Assembly (NCBI GenBank): GCA_964636865.1
Contig: CAZWVJ010000017.1
Span: 1-34,127, forward strand
DNA: 34,127 nucleotides
Direction of reading: 5' to 3'
Source of the DNA: B1SED10-75 sp964636865
GTDB lineage: Bacteria; Bacillota; Dethiobacteria; DTU022; PWGO01
Each line of letters begins with the position of its first letter. The stretch's first letter is position 1. Below the pieces are notes generated by a model. That model was not told where the DNA came from. It made no database searches and was given only the letters and a program-made list of their open reading frames with translations. Positions 1-7,606 of this stretch are shown piece by piece. A program made the position numbers and the translations under genes.

Positions 1-15
1 TATTGTCGCTAGCCC

Positions 16-57
16 CACCCCTCCACCCCCACCCCCCCCGCCCCCCCCCTACCCACA
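16..57. repeat. C-rich low-complexity tract
   Basis: This is a nearly pure C tract with several runs of five or more C. The other strand is therefore G-rich and could in principle form a G-quadruplex. It lies at the left edge of the window with no gene around it, so low-quality assembly near a contig end is an equally good explanation. Confidence 0.5.
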
Positions 58-184
58 CCATTGCCCCGTCCCCACTGACACATGTTGGCTGGTTTTTCAG
101 CTGAACATTCATGGGATCGGAGCAAGTGTGACGAAATTACGCCGACCCTAATGTCACACCGGTGGCTTCCAAAAAATCCCAAAA

Positions 185-215
185 GGTGTCAAAAGGAACC
201 GTCCCCTTTGACACC
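185..215. repeat. GGAACCGTCCCC palindromic repeat, TGTCA-arm type
   Basis: The core GGAACCGTCCCC at 195-206 is flanked by perfect 9-base inverted arms, GGTGTCAAA and TTTGACACC. It is one of at least ten copies of this core in the window, all between genes. It lies beyond the stop of the leftward aminotransferase gene, where it could also act on transcript 3' ends. Confidence 0.8.
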
Positions 216-231
216 CAGGACTGGGGCAACT

Positions 232-265
232 GTGTGACAAAATTGCCCCGTCCCCACTGTCACAC
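232..265. repeat. variant palindromic repeat, GTGTGACA-arm type
   Basis: Arms GTGTGACA (232-239) and TGTCACAC (258-265) are perfect inverted repeats around a core ending in CCCCGTCCCC. A related half copy, TTGCCCCGTCCCCACTGACA, lies at 61-80, and another GTCCCCACTGTCACA half follows at 266-280, running into the end of the aminotransferase gene. This is a third arm version of the dispersed family, with a diverged core. Confidence 0.6.
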
Positions 266-275
266 GTCCCCACTG

Positions 276-1526
276 TCACACAGGATATGATGTGTTTACT
301 AATTCCAGGGCTTCGGTGATGGCGTTTAGAGCGTAATCCAGTTCTTCGTAGCTGTGGCGGTAGGCTATGTACCAGTGATGATAGGGGGCTAAGAAGATTT
401 TACGGCGGATGGTTTCGATGAAGAAAAGTTCCCGCCGTTTCCGGTAGTGCTCATCTGCGCGGTCAAATGTGATAAAGGGCATGGGAGGAATTCCGGAAAC
501 GCTAGCGGGCACTCCGGAATTGTCCACGATGGTGTTTAAACGCTCCAGGAAATATTCTCCTTTTTCCCAAATGTTTTCGAGAACTTTGTCTCTGGCTAAA
601 ATTTCGATGCACTTAAGGGCTGCCGCCATTTCCAGGCTGTTGGGGAAAAAGGTGGAGCTGACAAATACGTCTTTTTCTGCTACTTTCATAATTTTTTCTT
701 TACCCACGCAAGCACTGATGGCATAGCCGTTGGCCATGGCTTTGCCGATAGCGGAAAGGTCGGGGGTGACCCCATAATATTCTTGCGCCCCGCCCATGGA
801 GACCCGAAAACCGGTTCTGATTTCATCAAAAATGAGGACTACACCATAATTATCGGCAAGGCTGCGGACTCCTTCCAGATAACCATTTGGAGGGGGCATT
901 ACCGGCTTGCCCAGGGGATGTCCCACCGGGGTGATGATTATACCGGCTGTATCTTCTCCGTGCTCCTGAAGAAGTTTTTCTAATGCATCCAGGTCGCCGT
1001 AAGGAAACTCTATGGTCAGGTTTTGGACTTCTTCCGGCACTCCTCCCGCAACTTCCACACACCAGTCTTGCCATCCATGATAACCGCAGCGCAAGATTTT
1101 GTTTTTACCCGAGTAACTGCGGGCCATACGGACTGCAAGGGTAGTGGCGTCAGAGCCCGTTTTTACCAAAACGGCCATTTCTCCCGAAGGAATCAGGTCA
1201 ATCAATTTTTTTTGCAGTTCATTTTGGATAGGTTGGACCAGGGAAAAACAAAAGCCTTTTTCCATCTGTTTTATGGCGGCTTCGTTAATTTCGGGTTCAT
1301 GGTAGCCCAGAATTATGGGGCCATAACTGCAAAGCATGTCAATATAGTCGTTGCCGTCAACATCTATGATGCGGCCGTCGTATCCCTTTTGGATGTAAAT
1401 GGGGAATTCCCCTTCCACAAAGTTATACGGACGCCGAATCCCCATAACGCCTCCCGGAGAAAGTTTCTTCGCTTCCTCAAAAAGCTCCAGGGATTTGGTT
1501 AGTTTTAATTGCGGCGCAGTTTTCAT
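276..1526 (-). CDS. class-III aminotransferase, glutamate-1-semialdehyde aminomutase family
   Basis: This is a 416-residue PLP-dependent fold-type I enzyme. Seen: the phosphate-binding region KTGSDATTLAVRMAR (about 122-136), YHGWQDW (149-155), FDEIRTGF (233-240) with the PLP-ring aspartate D234, and GKAMANGY with the likely Schiff-base lysine K262. The order and length match HemL-like and related class-III aminotransferases. The start is an ATG behind GAAGGGTGAGAAT, an acceptable ribosome site. The gene is read away from the GNAT gene across a 416-base divergent region. There is no heme gene nearby and a second paralogue lies at 4452-5933, so true HemL function is unlikely. A catabolic or biosynthetic transaminase acting on an amino-aldehyde or amino-sugar-like substrate is more plausible. 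The family is secure; the substrate is not. Confidence 0.85.
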   Translation of the reverse strand: MKTAPQLKLTKSLELFEEAKKLSPGGVMGIRRPYNFVEGEFPIYIQKGYDGRIIDVDGNDYIDMLCSYGPIILGYHEPEINEAAIKQMEKGFCFSLVQPIQNELQKKLIDLIPSGEMAVLVKTGSDATTLAVRMARSYSGKNKILRCGYHGWQDWCVEVAGGVPEEVQNLTIEFPYGDLDALEKLLQEHGEDTAGIIITPVGHPLGKPVMPPPNGYLEGVRSLADNYGVVLIFDEIRTGFRVSMGGAQEYYGVTPDLSAIGKAMANGYAISACVGKEKIMKVAEKDVFVSSTFFPNSLEMAAALKCIEILARDKVLENIWEKGEYFLERLNTIVDNSGVPASVSGIPPMPFITFDRADEHYRKRRELFFIETIRRKIFLAPYHHWYIAYRHSYEELDYALNAITEALELVNTSYPV

Positions 1527-1581
1527 ATTCTCACCCTTCTCTCATCTTTGAATTTTTTTTATATAACATAAAACTTTATTA

Positions 1582-1620
1582 ATAATTAATGTTTAATATA
1601 ATAGATTAAACATTAATTAT
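1582..1620. promoter_or_regulatory. perfect 16-bp inverted repeat in divergent promoter region
   Basis: Arms 1582-1597 (ATAATTAATGTTTAAT) and 1605-1620 are perfect complements around a 7-base spacer. The element is AT-only apart from one G/C pair per arm and is 56 bases upstream of the leftward aminotransferase start, where an operator or promoter is expected. It lacks the GC stem and T run of a terminator. The rest of 1527-1942 holds a direct repeat TTGCCATTACTTAA at 1739-1752 and 1775-1788 and otherwise AT-rich DNA without a convincing gene. Confidence 0.5.
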
Positions 1621-1942
1621 GCCGGGCATGATGCTGCTTGTTAAGAATGCGTTAGCTGTTGATTTAGCTGTTGCTTTTTCGAGCAGCAGTTGATGTTGCC
1701 ATAGTCCATCGAAATAGTAATACCCGTCACCATTGATGTTGCCATTACTTAAGCCTTTGCCATTGCTATTTTTATTGCCATTACTTAATTACTATATAAT
1801 AAAATAGATGAGATTTCTATATGTGTTTCGGAATTTTTTCTGAGAAATTTTAGCATTAACTGAGAAAGAAAGTAAAGAGGAGTTTTTTTTCTTTATATAG
1901 AATTTAAATTGAAGTGTTTGGTGGTGGAAAGGAGATGAACCC

Positions 1943-3037
1943 ATGAAAGAGTCTTGGAAAATTGAAAAGATGGATTTTGCAAATGATTTTGATTCGTTTA
2001 GGGAATTGGTTAAATTATCTTTTGGGCCAAGGGCAAATATTTCCCAGGAAATGCACCGCTGGATCTTTGAAGATAATCCCTACAACCAGGGAGGGCATTT
2101 ACTTTATGTTTTAAAGGACGGCTCCAAGATAATTGCTGCTGACGGGCTTCGTCCTTTTGGCCTCTACCTTAATGGACGCATTTTGAAAGGGGCCTATTCG
2201 GTCAAATCTATGACCCACCCGGATTACCGGGGGCAGGGAATTTTACGGACCATGACGGAAAACTCCGTAGAGCGGGGCAAAGAGGCCGGGGTGGATGTGA
2301 TAATCGGCTATGCCAATGCAGCTTCTTATCCGGCTTATCAAAAGTTTAATTGGCCTACAATTTTTGAGAGGGAAGTTTTTGTGCGCCCTTTAAAAATCAC
2401 AAACCTTCTATACCGGCGGATAAAGATGAATGCCCCGGCCAGTTTTCTCAACAGCTGTTATCAAGTGTATGATAACCAAAAATTGAAGGGCATCCAAAGG
2501 ACCACGGATCCGGAATTGAAAGCGAAAGTTTCGGATACAGTCCCCCCGGAGGTGGATGAGTGCTGGCAGAAGCATAAAGAGAAATATTGCGCGGTTAAGG
2601 TAAGGGATTACAATTACCTGAATTACCGTTATAATCAAAGGCCGGATGCCAGTTATGAGTGTTTGCTCCTTAAACGCGGCGACACGGTGGAAGGGTTTAT
2701 GATTTTCAGGTTTGCCGACATAAATAAATCTAAGGTTGCCTCTATTGCCGAAATGTTTACGGATCCGCATGATAAAACGGCCATTGCTTCTCTGGCATAT
2801 GCAGCACTGGATTATTTTCGCAGCAATGATGTGGATTATACTGTTCTGAGCACCGGCGGATGGGGCGCTTATAAAAGCACATTGTTTTCCATGGGCTTTC
2901 GAAAAACGCCGCATAATCCTTTAAACAGTATGATTGTAGCCAAACCTCTGATAGATAATTTTGATGTTAACGAAATTATGGGGCACGAAAAGTGGCATAT
3001 CAGCCAGGGTGAGGCGGATATAGAGTTTGATTTTTAG
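1943..3037 (+). CDS. GNAT-family N-acetyltransferase
   Basis: This is a 364-residue protein with an N-terminal GNAT domain. The acetyl-CoA pyrophosphate-binding motif A is clear at about 92-101 (HPDYRGQGIL), followed by GYANAASYPAYQKFNW (about 122-137), a typical end of the GNAT core. The second half (about 200-350) resembles a further GNAT-like or sterol-carrier-like region, so the protein may be a double-domain acetyltransferase, as in Eis-like proteins; I cannot decide this by eye. The start is an ATG with a strong ribosome site, AAGGAGATGAACCC. The gene is convergent with the aldolase gene and only 3 bases separate the stops. Its place between aminotransferase genes suggests acetylation of an amino product. 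That is inference only. Confidence 0.8.
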   Translation: MKESWKIEKMDFANDFDSFRELVKLSFGPRANISQEMHRWIFEDNPYNQGGHLLYVLKDGSKIIAADGLRPFGLYLNGRILKGAYSVKSMTHPDYRGQGILRTMTENSVERGKEAGVDVIIGYANAASYPAYQKFNWPTIFEREVFVRPLKITNLLYRRIKMNAPASFLNSCYQVYDNQKLKGIQRTTDPELKAKVSDTVPPEVDECWQKHKEKYCAVKVRDYNYLNYRYNQRPDASYECLLLKRGDTVEGFMIFRFADINKSKVASIAEMFTDPHDKTAIASLAYAALDYFRSNDVDYTVLSTGGWGAYKSTLFSMGFRKTPHNPLNSMIVAKPLIDNFDVNEIMGHEKWHISQGEADIEFDF

Positions 3038-3040
3038 TTT

Positions 3041-4357
3041 TCACTTTTTTTGAGCTTCCCGGGAGTATTTGACTTGATAGTAAATGCGCATCACCAGTGA
3101 CTCCAGGGGGTTGAGCGGTTTGGGCTCTTTAAAGAGGCTGGTGGCGATGCGCGTTTTGCAATTTTTCCCCATGGCCAGCTTTGCGGCAACGGCATCGCTT
3201 TTGGTGGGCCCGCAGCACAATGCCCCGTTGTTCTGAATTAATAATCCGGAAGGCCGTTTAAATTTCCGGGCAATTTTTCTCGCCCCTGCAAGGGAGAGGT
3301 CATTAGCAACAGTGGGGGCGCCGGTGCCGATAATCTGGGCAAAGTCGTCCAGCAGAGGATGCAGTTTTTTGCCGGCGCAGGATACGGCTAAAATATCCGG
3401 GGAAGTGGTATGGACAATTGCCCGGACATTTTTGTTTTTGCGGTATATTTCCCGGTGGATGAATGCTGCCGCGGGCAGATTGGCGGTGTTTTTTTCCTGG
3501 GGAGATGGCTTCAGGCTGACTTCTATTATGTTTTTCCCGTTGTTAATACTGCTCCTGTCGCCGCCGGCGGGGAAAGGATCTTCTTCATGAGCGTTCAGGT
3601 ACAGTTTAAAGTGATCGCCTGCTTTTTCGCTATTGTAGAGGGGGGTAGGCGAATTTTTTTTGGCGGCGAATGGGCCGCTGTTATCACCGATGGAGCCGAC
3701 ATCTCTATTTCCGGCACTGGTGTGTAGAGCTAAAAAATAATCTCTTATATAGTCCGGGTCCGCGGCTTCTTTGCCGCTTATCTGCATATATTGCCGGGAA
3801 ATGATGCTTTCGCACTCATCTTCAAGGGCAGCGGCCACCCGAAAGGCTTCTTCGTAGTTTTCTCCAAGGCAAAGGGCCCCGTGGTAAGCCATCAAAAAGG
3901 CTTTGCCGTCGGAAGATGAAATTGCATCGGTGATAGCTTTTATGAGTTTTTTGCTGCCGGGCAAGCCGTATGAAGCGCATAATATCTTTTGTCCCATTAT
4001 GGAGGCGGCTTCAGAGTTTTTTACTTCAAAATCCATCTGGAGAGGGCTTAATGCAGAAGCGGCGGCCTGGTGAGTATGCACAATGAAGTTAACGTCGTTC
4101 CGCTGCTTGTAAATTGCGGCATGAAAGCCTTTTTCGGAAGAAGGCTTGATATTGCCTTCATAACTGGCATCTGCTATGTTAACTACTACTATTTCTGCCG
4201 GGGTGAGGGTTTCATACGGCAGTCCACTAGGGGTGATTGCAAATTGGGTGCTGCTTATGCGGCAACTCACATTGCCCCAGGTGCGCACTATTAATCCCGA
4301 TTCTACCAGTTGTTTGCCGGCTTTAACAACCTGCTCTTTTGCTTGTAGGGTATCCAT
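3041..4357 (-). CDS. two-domain class II aldolase/adducin protein
   Basis: This 438-residue protein has two tandem class II aldolase (fuculose-phosphate aldolase/adducin) domains. Domain 1 (about 5-200) keeps the expected catalytic set: the PSSEKGFH glutamate, the zinc ligands in VHTHQ, and the third histidine in YHGALCLG. Domain 2 (about 270-420) has the same frame, but HTH has become HTT (in VHTTSPD) and the last histidine is N (QNNGALCCG). It is probably non-catalytic. Start choice: the open frame extends upstream to 4447, but that part translates an intergenic palindromic repeat. The ATG at 4357 follows AAGGAGGAGG and begins the family-like sequence. It lies downstream of, and in the same direction as, the aminotransferase at 4452-5933, so the two are probably cotranscribed. 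The likely reaction is retro-aldol cleavage of a sugar phosphate, perhaps the product of the FGGY kinase. Confidence 0.85.
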   Translation of the reverse strand: MDTLQAKEQVVKAGKQLVESGLIVRTWGNVSCRISSTQFAITPSGLPYETLTPAEIVVVNIADASYEGNIKPSSEKGFHAAIYKQRNDVNFIVHTHQAAASALSPLQMDFEVKNSEAASIMGQKILCASYGLPGSKKLIKAITDAISSSDGKAFLMAYHGALCLGENYEEAFRVAAALEDECESIISRQYMQISGKEAADPDYIRDYFLALHTSAGNRDVGSIGDNSGPFAAKKNSPTPLYNSEKAGDHFKLYLNAHEEDPFPAGGDRSSINNGKNIIEVSLKPSPQEKNTANLPAAAFIHREIYRKNKNVRAIVHTTSPDILAVSCAGKKLHPLLDDFAQIIGTGAPTVANDLSLAGARKIARKFKRPSGLLIQNNGALCCGPTKSDAVAAKLAMGKNCKTRIATSLFKEPKPLNPLESLVMRIYYQVKYSREAQKK

Positions 4358-4383
4358 CAAAATTTTCTTCCTCCTCCTTCTTA

Positions 4384-4424
4384 TAAGGCAAGGCAAAAGG
4401 CAAGGGGACGGTTCTTTTGCCTTG
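4384..4424. repeat. GGAACCGTCCCC-family repeat, GGCAA-arm type
   Basis: This copy reads AAGGCAAGGGGACGGTTCTT with CTTTTGCCTT following, so the core is inverted relative to the copy at 185-215. The arms AAGGCAA and TTGCCTT are complementary. It lies between the aminotransferase stop and the aldolase ribosome site, so it would be transcribed in the message, just 5' of the aldolase Shine-Dalgarno. Confidence 0.75.
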
Positions 4425-4451
4425 CTTCTTTTCTCTTCTTCTCCCAATCTG

Positions 4452-5933
4452 CTAAATTTCTTCTATTTTAGATACGTTAGCAAAGACTCGATCAAAGCGA
4501 TTTAAGGCATCGTCAATCATTTCATTCGTATAAGCGGCGCTGGTGTATAAACGGCTGCCGGCAAGGGTCACCAGCCCTTCTGCCATATAGGCGGCGCCCA
4601 TGTGTTCCATCTCTTTCTTGCGGGCAGTAGTTTGTTTCAGCACGTGGGGGATTTTCCAGGGCTTGCTCCAGTCTATGGAGAAATGCATAGTTCCCACCGT
4701 TTCCAGATGGACGATAGAGCCCTGGTTAAAGGCCACAAAGGGAAGGTTGTGTTTTTTTATTAATTCCTGCAAGCCCCTGGTGAGCCTGTCGCCTATTTGG
4801 CCGGCTTTATACGGGGCGTTGGTCCTTTCCATTTCGCAAATAGTGTGATAGCCGCCGGCGCAGCTCAGCGGATTTGCGGCCAGTGTGCCCCCGACGAGAG
4901 CTTTTTTATGTTTTTCGCCGCTTTCAATACCGGCGGCGAGGTGTTTCATGTATTCTTTCTTCCCCCCGATGCCTCCGGCACTGGGGTATCCTCCCGCCAC
5001 CACTTTGCCGAAAACGGTGAGATCCGGGGATACTCCGAAATAACCCTGGGCGCCGGGCAAACCGATGCGGAAAGCAGTAACTACTTCATCAAAAACGAGG
5101 AGGGCGCCGTATTTGCGGCAGAGTCTTTCCACTTCTTTATTAAACTCATAATAAAGAGGCCGGGTGCCGCTTTCGGGGCCAACAGGTTCCATGAATACGG
5201 CAGCTGTGCCTCCCTGCAGTTTATTTAATTTTAATTTTCTTTCCAGGTCCCGGAGGCTGTTGGGGAAAAATTCCTGGGTGTGCTTAAATAAATATCGCGG
5301 CACCCCGTGGGCCTGAGTCCATTTACTGCCGGGCACGCGTATACCGTAGGCAAGCTGGTCGCTCCACCCGTGGTAGGCGCCGCCCATCTTGATGATGTTT
5401 TTCTTTTTGGTGGCCAGACGGGCAATGCGGATAGCTGCCATGCAGCTTTCCGTTCCCGTATTTAGCATGCGAAACATTTCCACCGAAGGGATAAGTTCGG
5501 AGATCTTTTGGGCTAATTTATATTCGTATTCGTGAAAAAGCCCGGTGGTGGGTCCGCATTCGTTTAGCAGGTCAAAAACTTTTTCTCTTACTTCCGGCGG
5601 GTTGGAACCCAATACGGTAGGCCCGCCTGCCTGCAAGAAATCGTAATACCAATTACCGTCGAGGTCATACAGATATGGGCCTTCGGCTTTAGTAAATACC
5701 AGGGGAAAGGGGTGGCTAAAAGCCAGATTGTGCTGGACTCCGCCGGGAATTTTGCCTTTGGCTTCTTCAATCATAGCTTTGGATTTCGGACATTTTTGGT
5801 CAAAGTATTCATTTTCGTACTTCCGGAGAGCTTCGGGATGAATGGAATAAATGGGCTTGCTGATAAGTTCATCCAGCTGTCTGATCACTTCCCAGGCGTC
5901 GTGATATTCGGTTATGGCATATTGTGGGCTCAT
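4452..5933 (-). CDS. class-III aminotransferase, glutamate-1-semialdehyde aminomutase family (second copy)
   Basis: This is a 493-residue PLP enzyme, longer than typical HemL because of an N-terminal extension of about 50 residues. Seen: LNTGTESCMAAIRIAR (about 157-172), YHGWSDQ (187-193), the FDEVVTAFR aspartate D282, and FGKVVAGGYP with the likely PLP lysine K310. It shares the family with the gene at 276-1526 but is clearly diverged, so it is not a recent duplicate. The ATG start is preceded by AGAGGAG. It is the first gene of a leftward unit with the aldolase and is followed 204 bases upstream by one of two TetR-type palindromes (6138-6155), so it is probably regulated by the TetR protein at 6875. 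The substrate is unknown. Phospho-lyases and decarboxylases also occur in this superfamily. Confidence 0.85.
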   Translation of the reverse strand: MSPQYAITEYHDAWEVIRQLDELISKPIYSIHPEALRKYENEYFDQKCPKSKAMIEEAKGKIPGGVQHNLAFSHPFPLVFTKAEGPYLYDLDGNWYYDFLQAGGPTVLGSNPPEVREKVFDLLNECGPTTGLFHEYEYKLAQKISELIPSVEMFRMLNTGTESCMAAIRIARLATKKKNIIKMGGAYHGWSDQLAYGIRVPGSKWTQAHGVPRYLFKHTQEFFPNSLRDLERKLKLNKLQGGTAAVFMEPVGPESGTRPLYYEFNKEVERLCRKYGALLVFDEVVTAFRIGLPGAQGYFGVSPDLTVFGKVVAGGYPSAGGIGGKKEYMKHLAAGIESGEKHKKALVGGTLAANPLSCAGGYHTICEMERTNAPYKAGQIGDRLTRGLQELIKKHNLPFVAFNQGSIVHLETVGTMHFSIDWSKPWKIPHVLKQTTARKKEMEHMGAAYMAEGLVTLAGSRLYTSAAYTNEMIDDALNRFDRVFANVSKIEEI

Positions 5934-6012
5934 GTGTCTTACTCCTCTCTTTAGATATTTAGGTATGATCTAAGTTTTTATAAAGATTATACATAATAAT
6001 ATACTCTAACAG

Positions 6013-6050
6013 ATTGACATACTCCCACAGCCAAAGCAGTGGGTTTTCTG
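6013..6050. mobile_element. possible IS200/IS605-type element end (hairpin remnant)
   Basis: TTGACATACTCCCACAG leads into an imperfect hairpin at 6024-6043 (CCCAC-A-GC, loop CAAA, GC-A-GTGGG). A TGACATACTCCCAC sequence next to a subterminal hairpin is, from memory, typical of IS200/IS605-family ends. No TnpA or TnpB reading frame is present nearby, so at most this is a solo end or a PATE-like remnant. Confidence 0.35.
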
Positions 6051-6137
6051 CTTGTTTTTCTCGTAATATTTATTAATTATATAATAAGTTTATAACATTA
6101 TCATTATTAATATGTAGATAAAGTTTATTGTTTATGG

Positions 6138-6155
6138 TGAGTGAATTGTCACTCA
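6138..6155. promoter_or_regulatory. TetR-type operator palindrome, site 1
   Basis: TGAGTGAATTGTCACTCA is a perfect 7-base inverted repeat around ATTG. It is identical to site 2, exactly 120 bases away. Architecture and sequence resemble operators of TetR-family acyl-CoA or fatty-acid regulators (TGAATGA-N4-TCATTCA type). It lies upstream of the leftward aminotransferase-aldolase unit. Confidence 0.75.
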
Positions 6156-6222
6156 TAACACAAGTTTATCTTACATCCTGCAGATTGTCAAATAGAATCA
6201 AAGCATCATTGAGCAGAATACC

Positions 6223-6250
6223 TTGCAATATTGTGGGTATGTGTTAAAAT
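6223..6250 (+). promoter_or_regulatory. candidate sigma-A promoter for the tetR/kinase unit
   Basis: TTGCAA (6223-6228), 16 bases, then TAAAAT (6245-6250). The expected start point is at about 6257, so operator site 2 would sit on the transcription start, a classic repression arrangement. The leader to the regulator start would be long (about 620 bases). Confidence 0.45.
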
Positions 6251-6257
6251 TTAAGCA

Positions 6258-6275
6258 TGAGTGAATTGTCACTCA
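6258..6275. promoter_or_regulatory. TetR-type operator palindrome, site 2
   Basis: This is the same 18-base palindrome as at 6138-6155, overlapping the predicted start point of the rightward promoter. The flanking bases differ between the two copies, so conservation is limited to the palindrome, as expected for a protein-binding site rather than a recent duplication. Confidence 0.75.
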
Positions 6276-6520
6276 CAGCTGTTTAACTTGTAACGCCAGA
6301 GATTCTCCTGCCTATGCAGGGAGGAGATGAATTATTGCAAAGTTAAGGGAAACAGTAATAAATTTGGGCATATAAATACGGAATTATTGAAGAACACTGG
6401 ATGTTAACTTGTTGAAATATTTGCTGGACCAGCTCAACTACCCTCGGCTGTGGAGGCAGGATCTTGTAAAAGTTAACTTGCGGGTACGCTGTGTGTTACT
6501 TGAGGCGCGCAAGGCACGCA

Positions 6521-6785
6521 AGGCAAGGGGACGGGAGTCTGTGTGATAAATCATGTTTTAGAGTTAGTAAGTATTAAAAGTGGGAGAGAATTGTAAATAA
6601 TGCAACCATACTAACACTCCAATCCCTAAATTGCCTTGAAAATGAAGTGGCAGTGGGAATAAAAAGTTTGGGTGTAAATTTATCACTCAGTCTGACTGTT
6701 CCTTTGCCTCGTAAGCTACGTGGAGGGTTTTAGCGTCCCGTAGGGAAGCGAAGGCCGCGAGGCAAAGGAACCGTCCCCTTGCCTG
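6521..6785. repeat. composite palindromic repeat block with two GGGGAC/GGAACCGTCCCC units
   Basis: AAGGCAAGGGGACGGGAGTC at 6521-6540 and TGACTGTTCCTTTGCCTC at about 6694-6711 are diverged inverted copies. The pairing extends into GTGATAA/TTATCAC. A complete GGAACCGTCCCC follows at 6767-6778 inside GGCAAAGG...CTTGCC. The linker AAGCGAAGGCCGCGA (6745-6759) recurs at about 12157-12176, next to another copy. The remainder of 5934-6874 is AT-rich with no convincing gene; a 26-codon frame at 6327 has its ribosome site too close to the start. Confidence 0.6.
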
Positions 6786-6821
6786 TTACCTTGCTTATAG
6801 AGAGGAGGGCTGGCGATTACT

Positions 6822-6854
6822 CTCCCAACTTATGCTATTGCTTAAAAGTGGGAG
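6822..6854. other. hairpin between a strong ribosome site and the tetR start
   Basis: CTCCCA (6822-6827) pairs with TGGGAG (6849-6854), with further CTT/AAG and GC/GC pairs inside and a TATT loop. The 3' strand AGTGGGAGTAT is the reverse complement of most of the ATACTCCCAC seen at 6019-6028, so the two hairpins could be opposite ends of one decayed IS605-like element. The best Shine-Dalgarno, GAGAGGAGGG (6800-6809), is separated from the regulator ATG by this hairpin. Confidence 0.45.
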
Positions 6855-6874
6855 TATCCTCGCCTAAAATTAAG

Positions 6875-7531
6875 ATGAAAAAGAGTTATCATAAGAGCAC
6901 ATTTGAAAAGATACCGGCGGAGAAACGCAATTTGTTGATGGAAGTTGCGGTGAAGGAATTTGCCTACAAGGGGTTTGATAATGCCAACATCAACGATATT
7001 GCTGCCGAGGCCGGCATCAGCGTGGGGTCTATTTACAATTATTTTCACACCAAAAAAGATTTATTTTTAACGTGCGTATATCATGGATTGGAGACTTTAG
7101 AGGCGGTCCTTAACGAGATTTTATATTCTGAAGATGAGTTTTTGACCAAAGTTGAGCAGATAGTGCGGAAAATCCAGTTTCATTCCCGCGCCCAAAAAGA
7201 CCTTATTCTGCTTTACAATGAGATGACTTCGGAGAGTAATTCGGAACTGACATGGGAGCTGGCTGCGGAAATGGAGACTATTTCTTCCCGGGTTTATTCT
7301 TCCCTCATCGAGCAGGCACAGAGGGAGGAAAAAATAAGAGAGGATATTTCTCCCCGGCTGGCGGCTTTTTTCATGGATAATCTTTTTATGGTGCTGCAAT
7401 TTTCCTATGCCTGCGAGTATTACCGGGAGCGGTTTAAGATTTATGCCGGTGAGGATATTTTGGAAAAAGATGATGAGGTGGTAGAGCAAGTTTTAAAGTT
7501 TATTGCCGGCGCTTTGAAGTATGGAGATTGA
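6875..7531 (+). CDS. TetR/AcrR-family transcriptional regulator
   Basis: This is a 218-residue protein. The N-terminal helix-turn-helix is typical of TetR: AVKEFAYKGFDNANINDIAAEAGISVGSIYNYFHTKKDLF spans about residues 24-63 (read in parts: NINDIAAEAGISVGSIYNYF is the DNA-binding core). The all-helical C-terminal ligand domain is unrecognisable, as usual. Start: the open frame runs back to a TTG at 6779, but that stretch translates a palindromic repeat. The ATG at 6875 starts a normal-length family member, although no good ribosome site lies at the usual distance. It is likely the regulator binding the paired palindromes at 6138 and 6258, and so an autoregulator that also controls the flanking aminotransferase, aldolase and kinase genes. 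The effector may be an acyl-CoA or a sugar-derived compound; this is unknown. Confidence 0.85.
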   Translation: MKKSYHKSTFEKIPAEKRNLLMEVAVKEFAYKGFDNANINDIAAEAGISVGSIYNYFHTKKDLFLTCVYHGLETLEAVLNEILYSEDEFLTKVEQIVRKIQFHSRAQKDLILLYNEMTSESNSELTWELAAEMETISSRVYSSLIEQAQREEKIREDISPRLAAFFMDNLFMVLQFSYACEYYRERFKIYAGEDILEKDDEVVEQVLKFIAGALKYGD

Positions 7532-7557
7532 TGGCCGGGGGCGCTTATTTATTTTTT

Positions 7558-7589
7558 AACAAGGCAAAAGAACCGTCCCCTTGCCTTTT
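7558..7589. repeat. GGAACCGTCCCC-family repeat, GGCAA-arm type
   Basis: AAGGCAAAAGAACCGTCCCC followed by TTGCCTT lies directly upstream of the kinase Shine-Dalgarno (GAGAGGAGG at 7592-7600). The core has one change (AGAACC). In a transcript the hairpin would stand just 5' of the ribosome site. Confidence 0.75.
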
Positions 7590-7606
7590 ACGAGAGGAGG
7601 ACTAAT

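Noticed and set aside
4358..4447. Upstream extension of the aldolase reading frame (30 extra residues, many basic)
   Set aside because: It translates the intergenic palindromic repeat; the ATG at 4357 has the strong ribosome site and the family-like start.
276..5933. Heme biosynthesis genes (hemL) based on family resemblance
   Set aside because: Two diverged copies, no other heme genes nearby, and a sugar kinase/aldolase context make hemL function unlikely.
6024..6043. Hairpin followed by TTTT as a terminator
   Set aside because: No plus-strand gene ends there, the stem is imperfect, and the sequence looks more like an IS605-type end.
6327..6407. 26-codon reading frame after GGGAGGAG
   Set aside because: The ribosome site touches the start codon and the peptide has no recognisable features.
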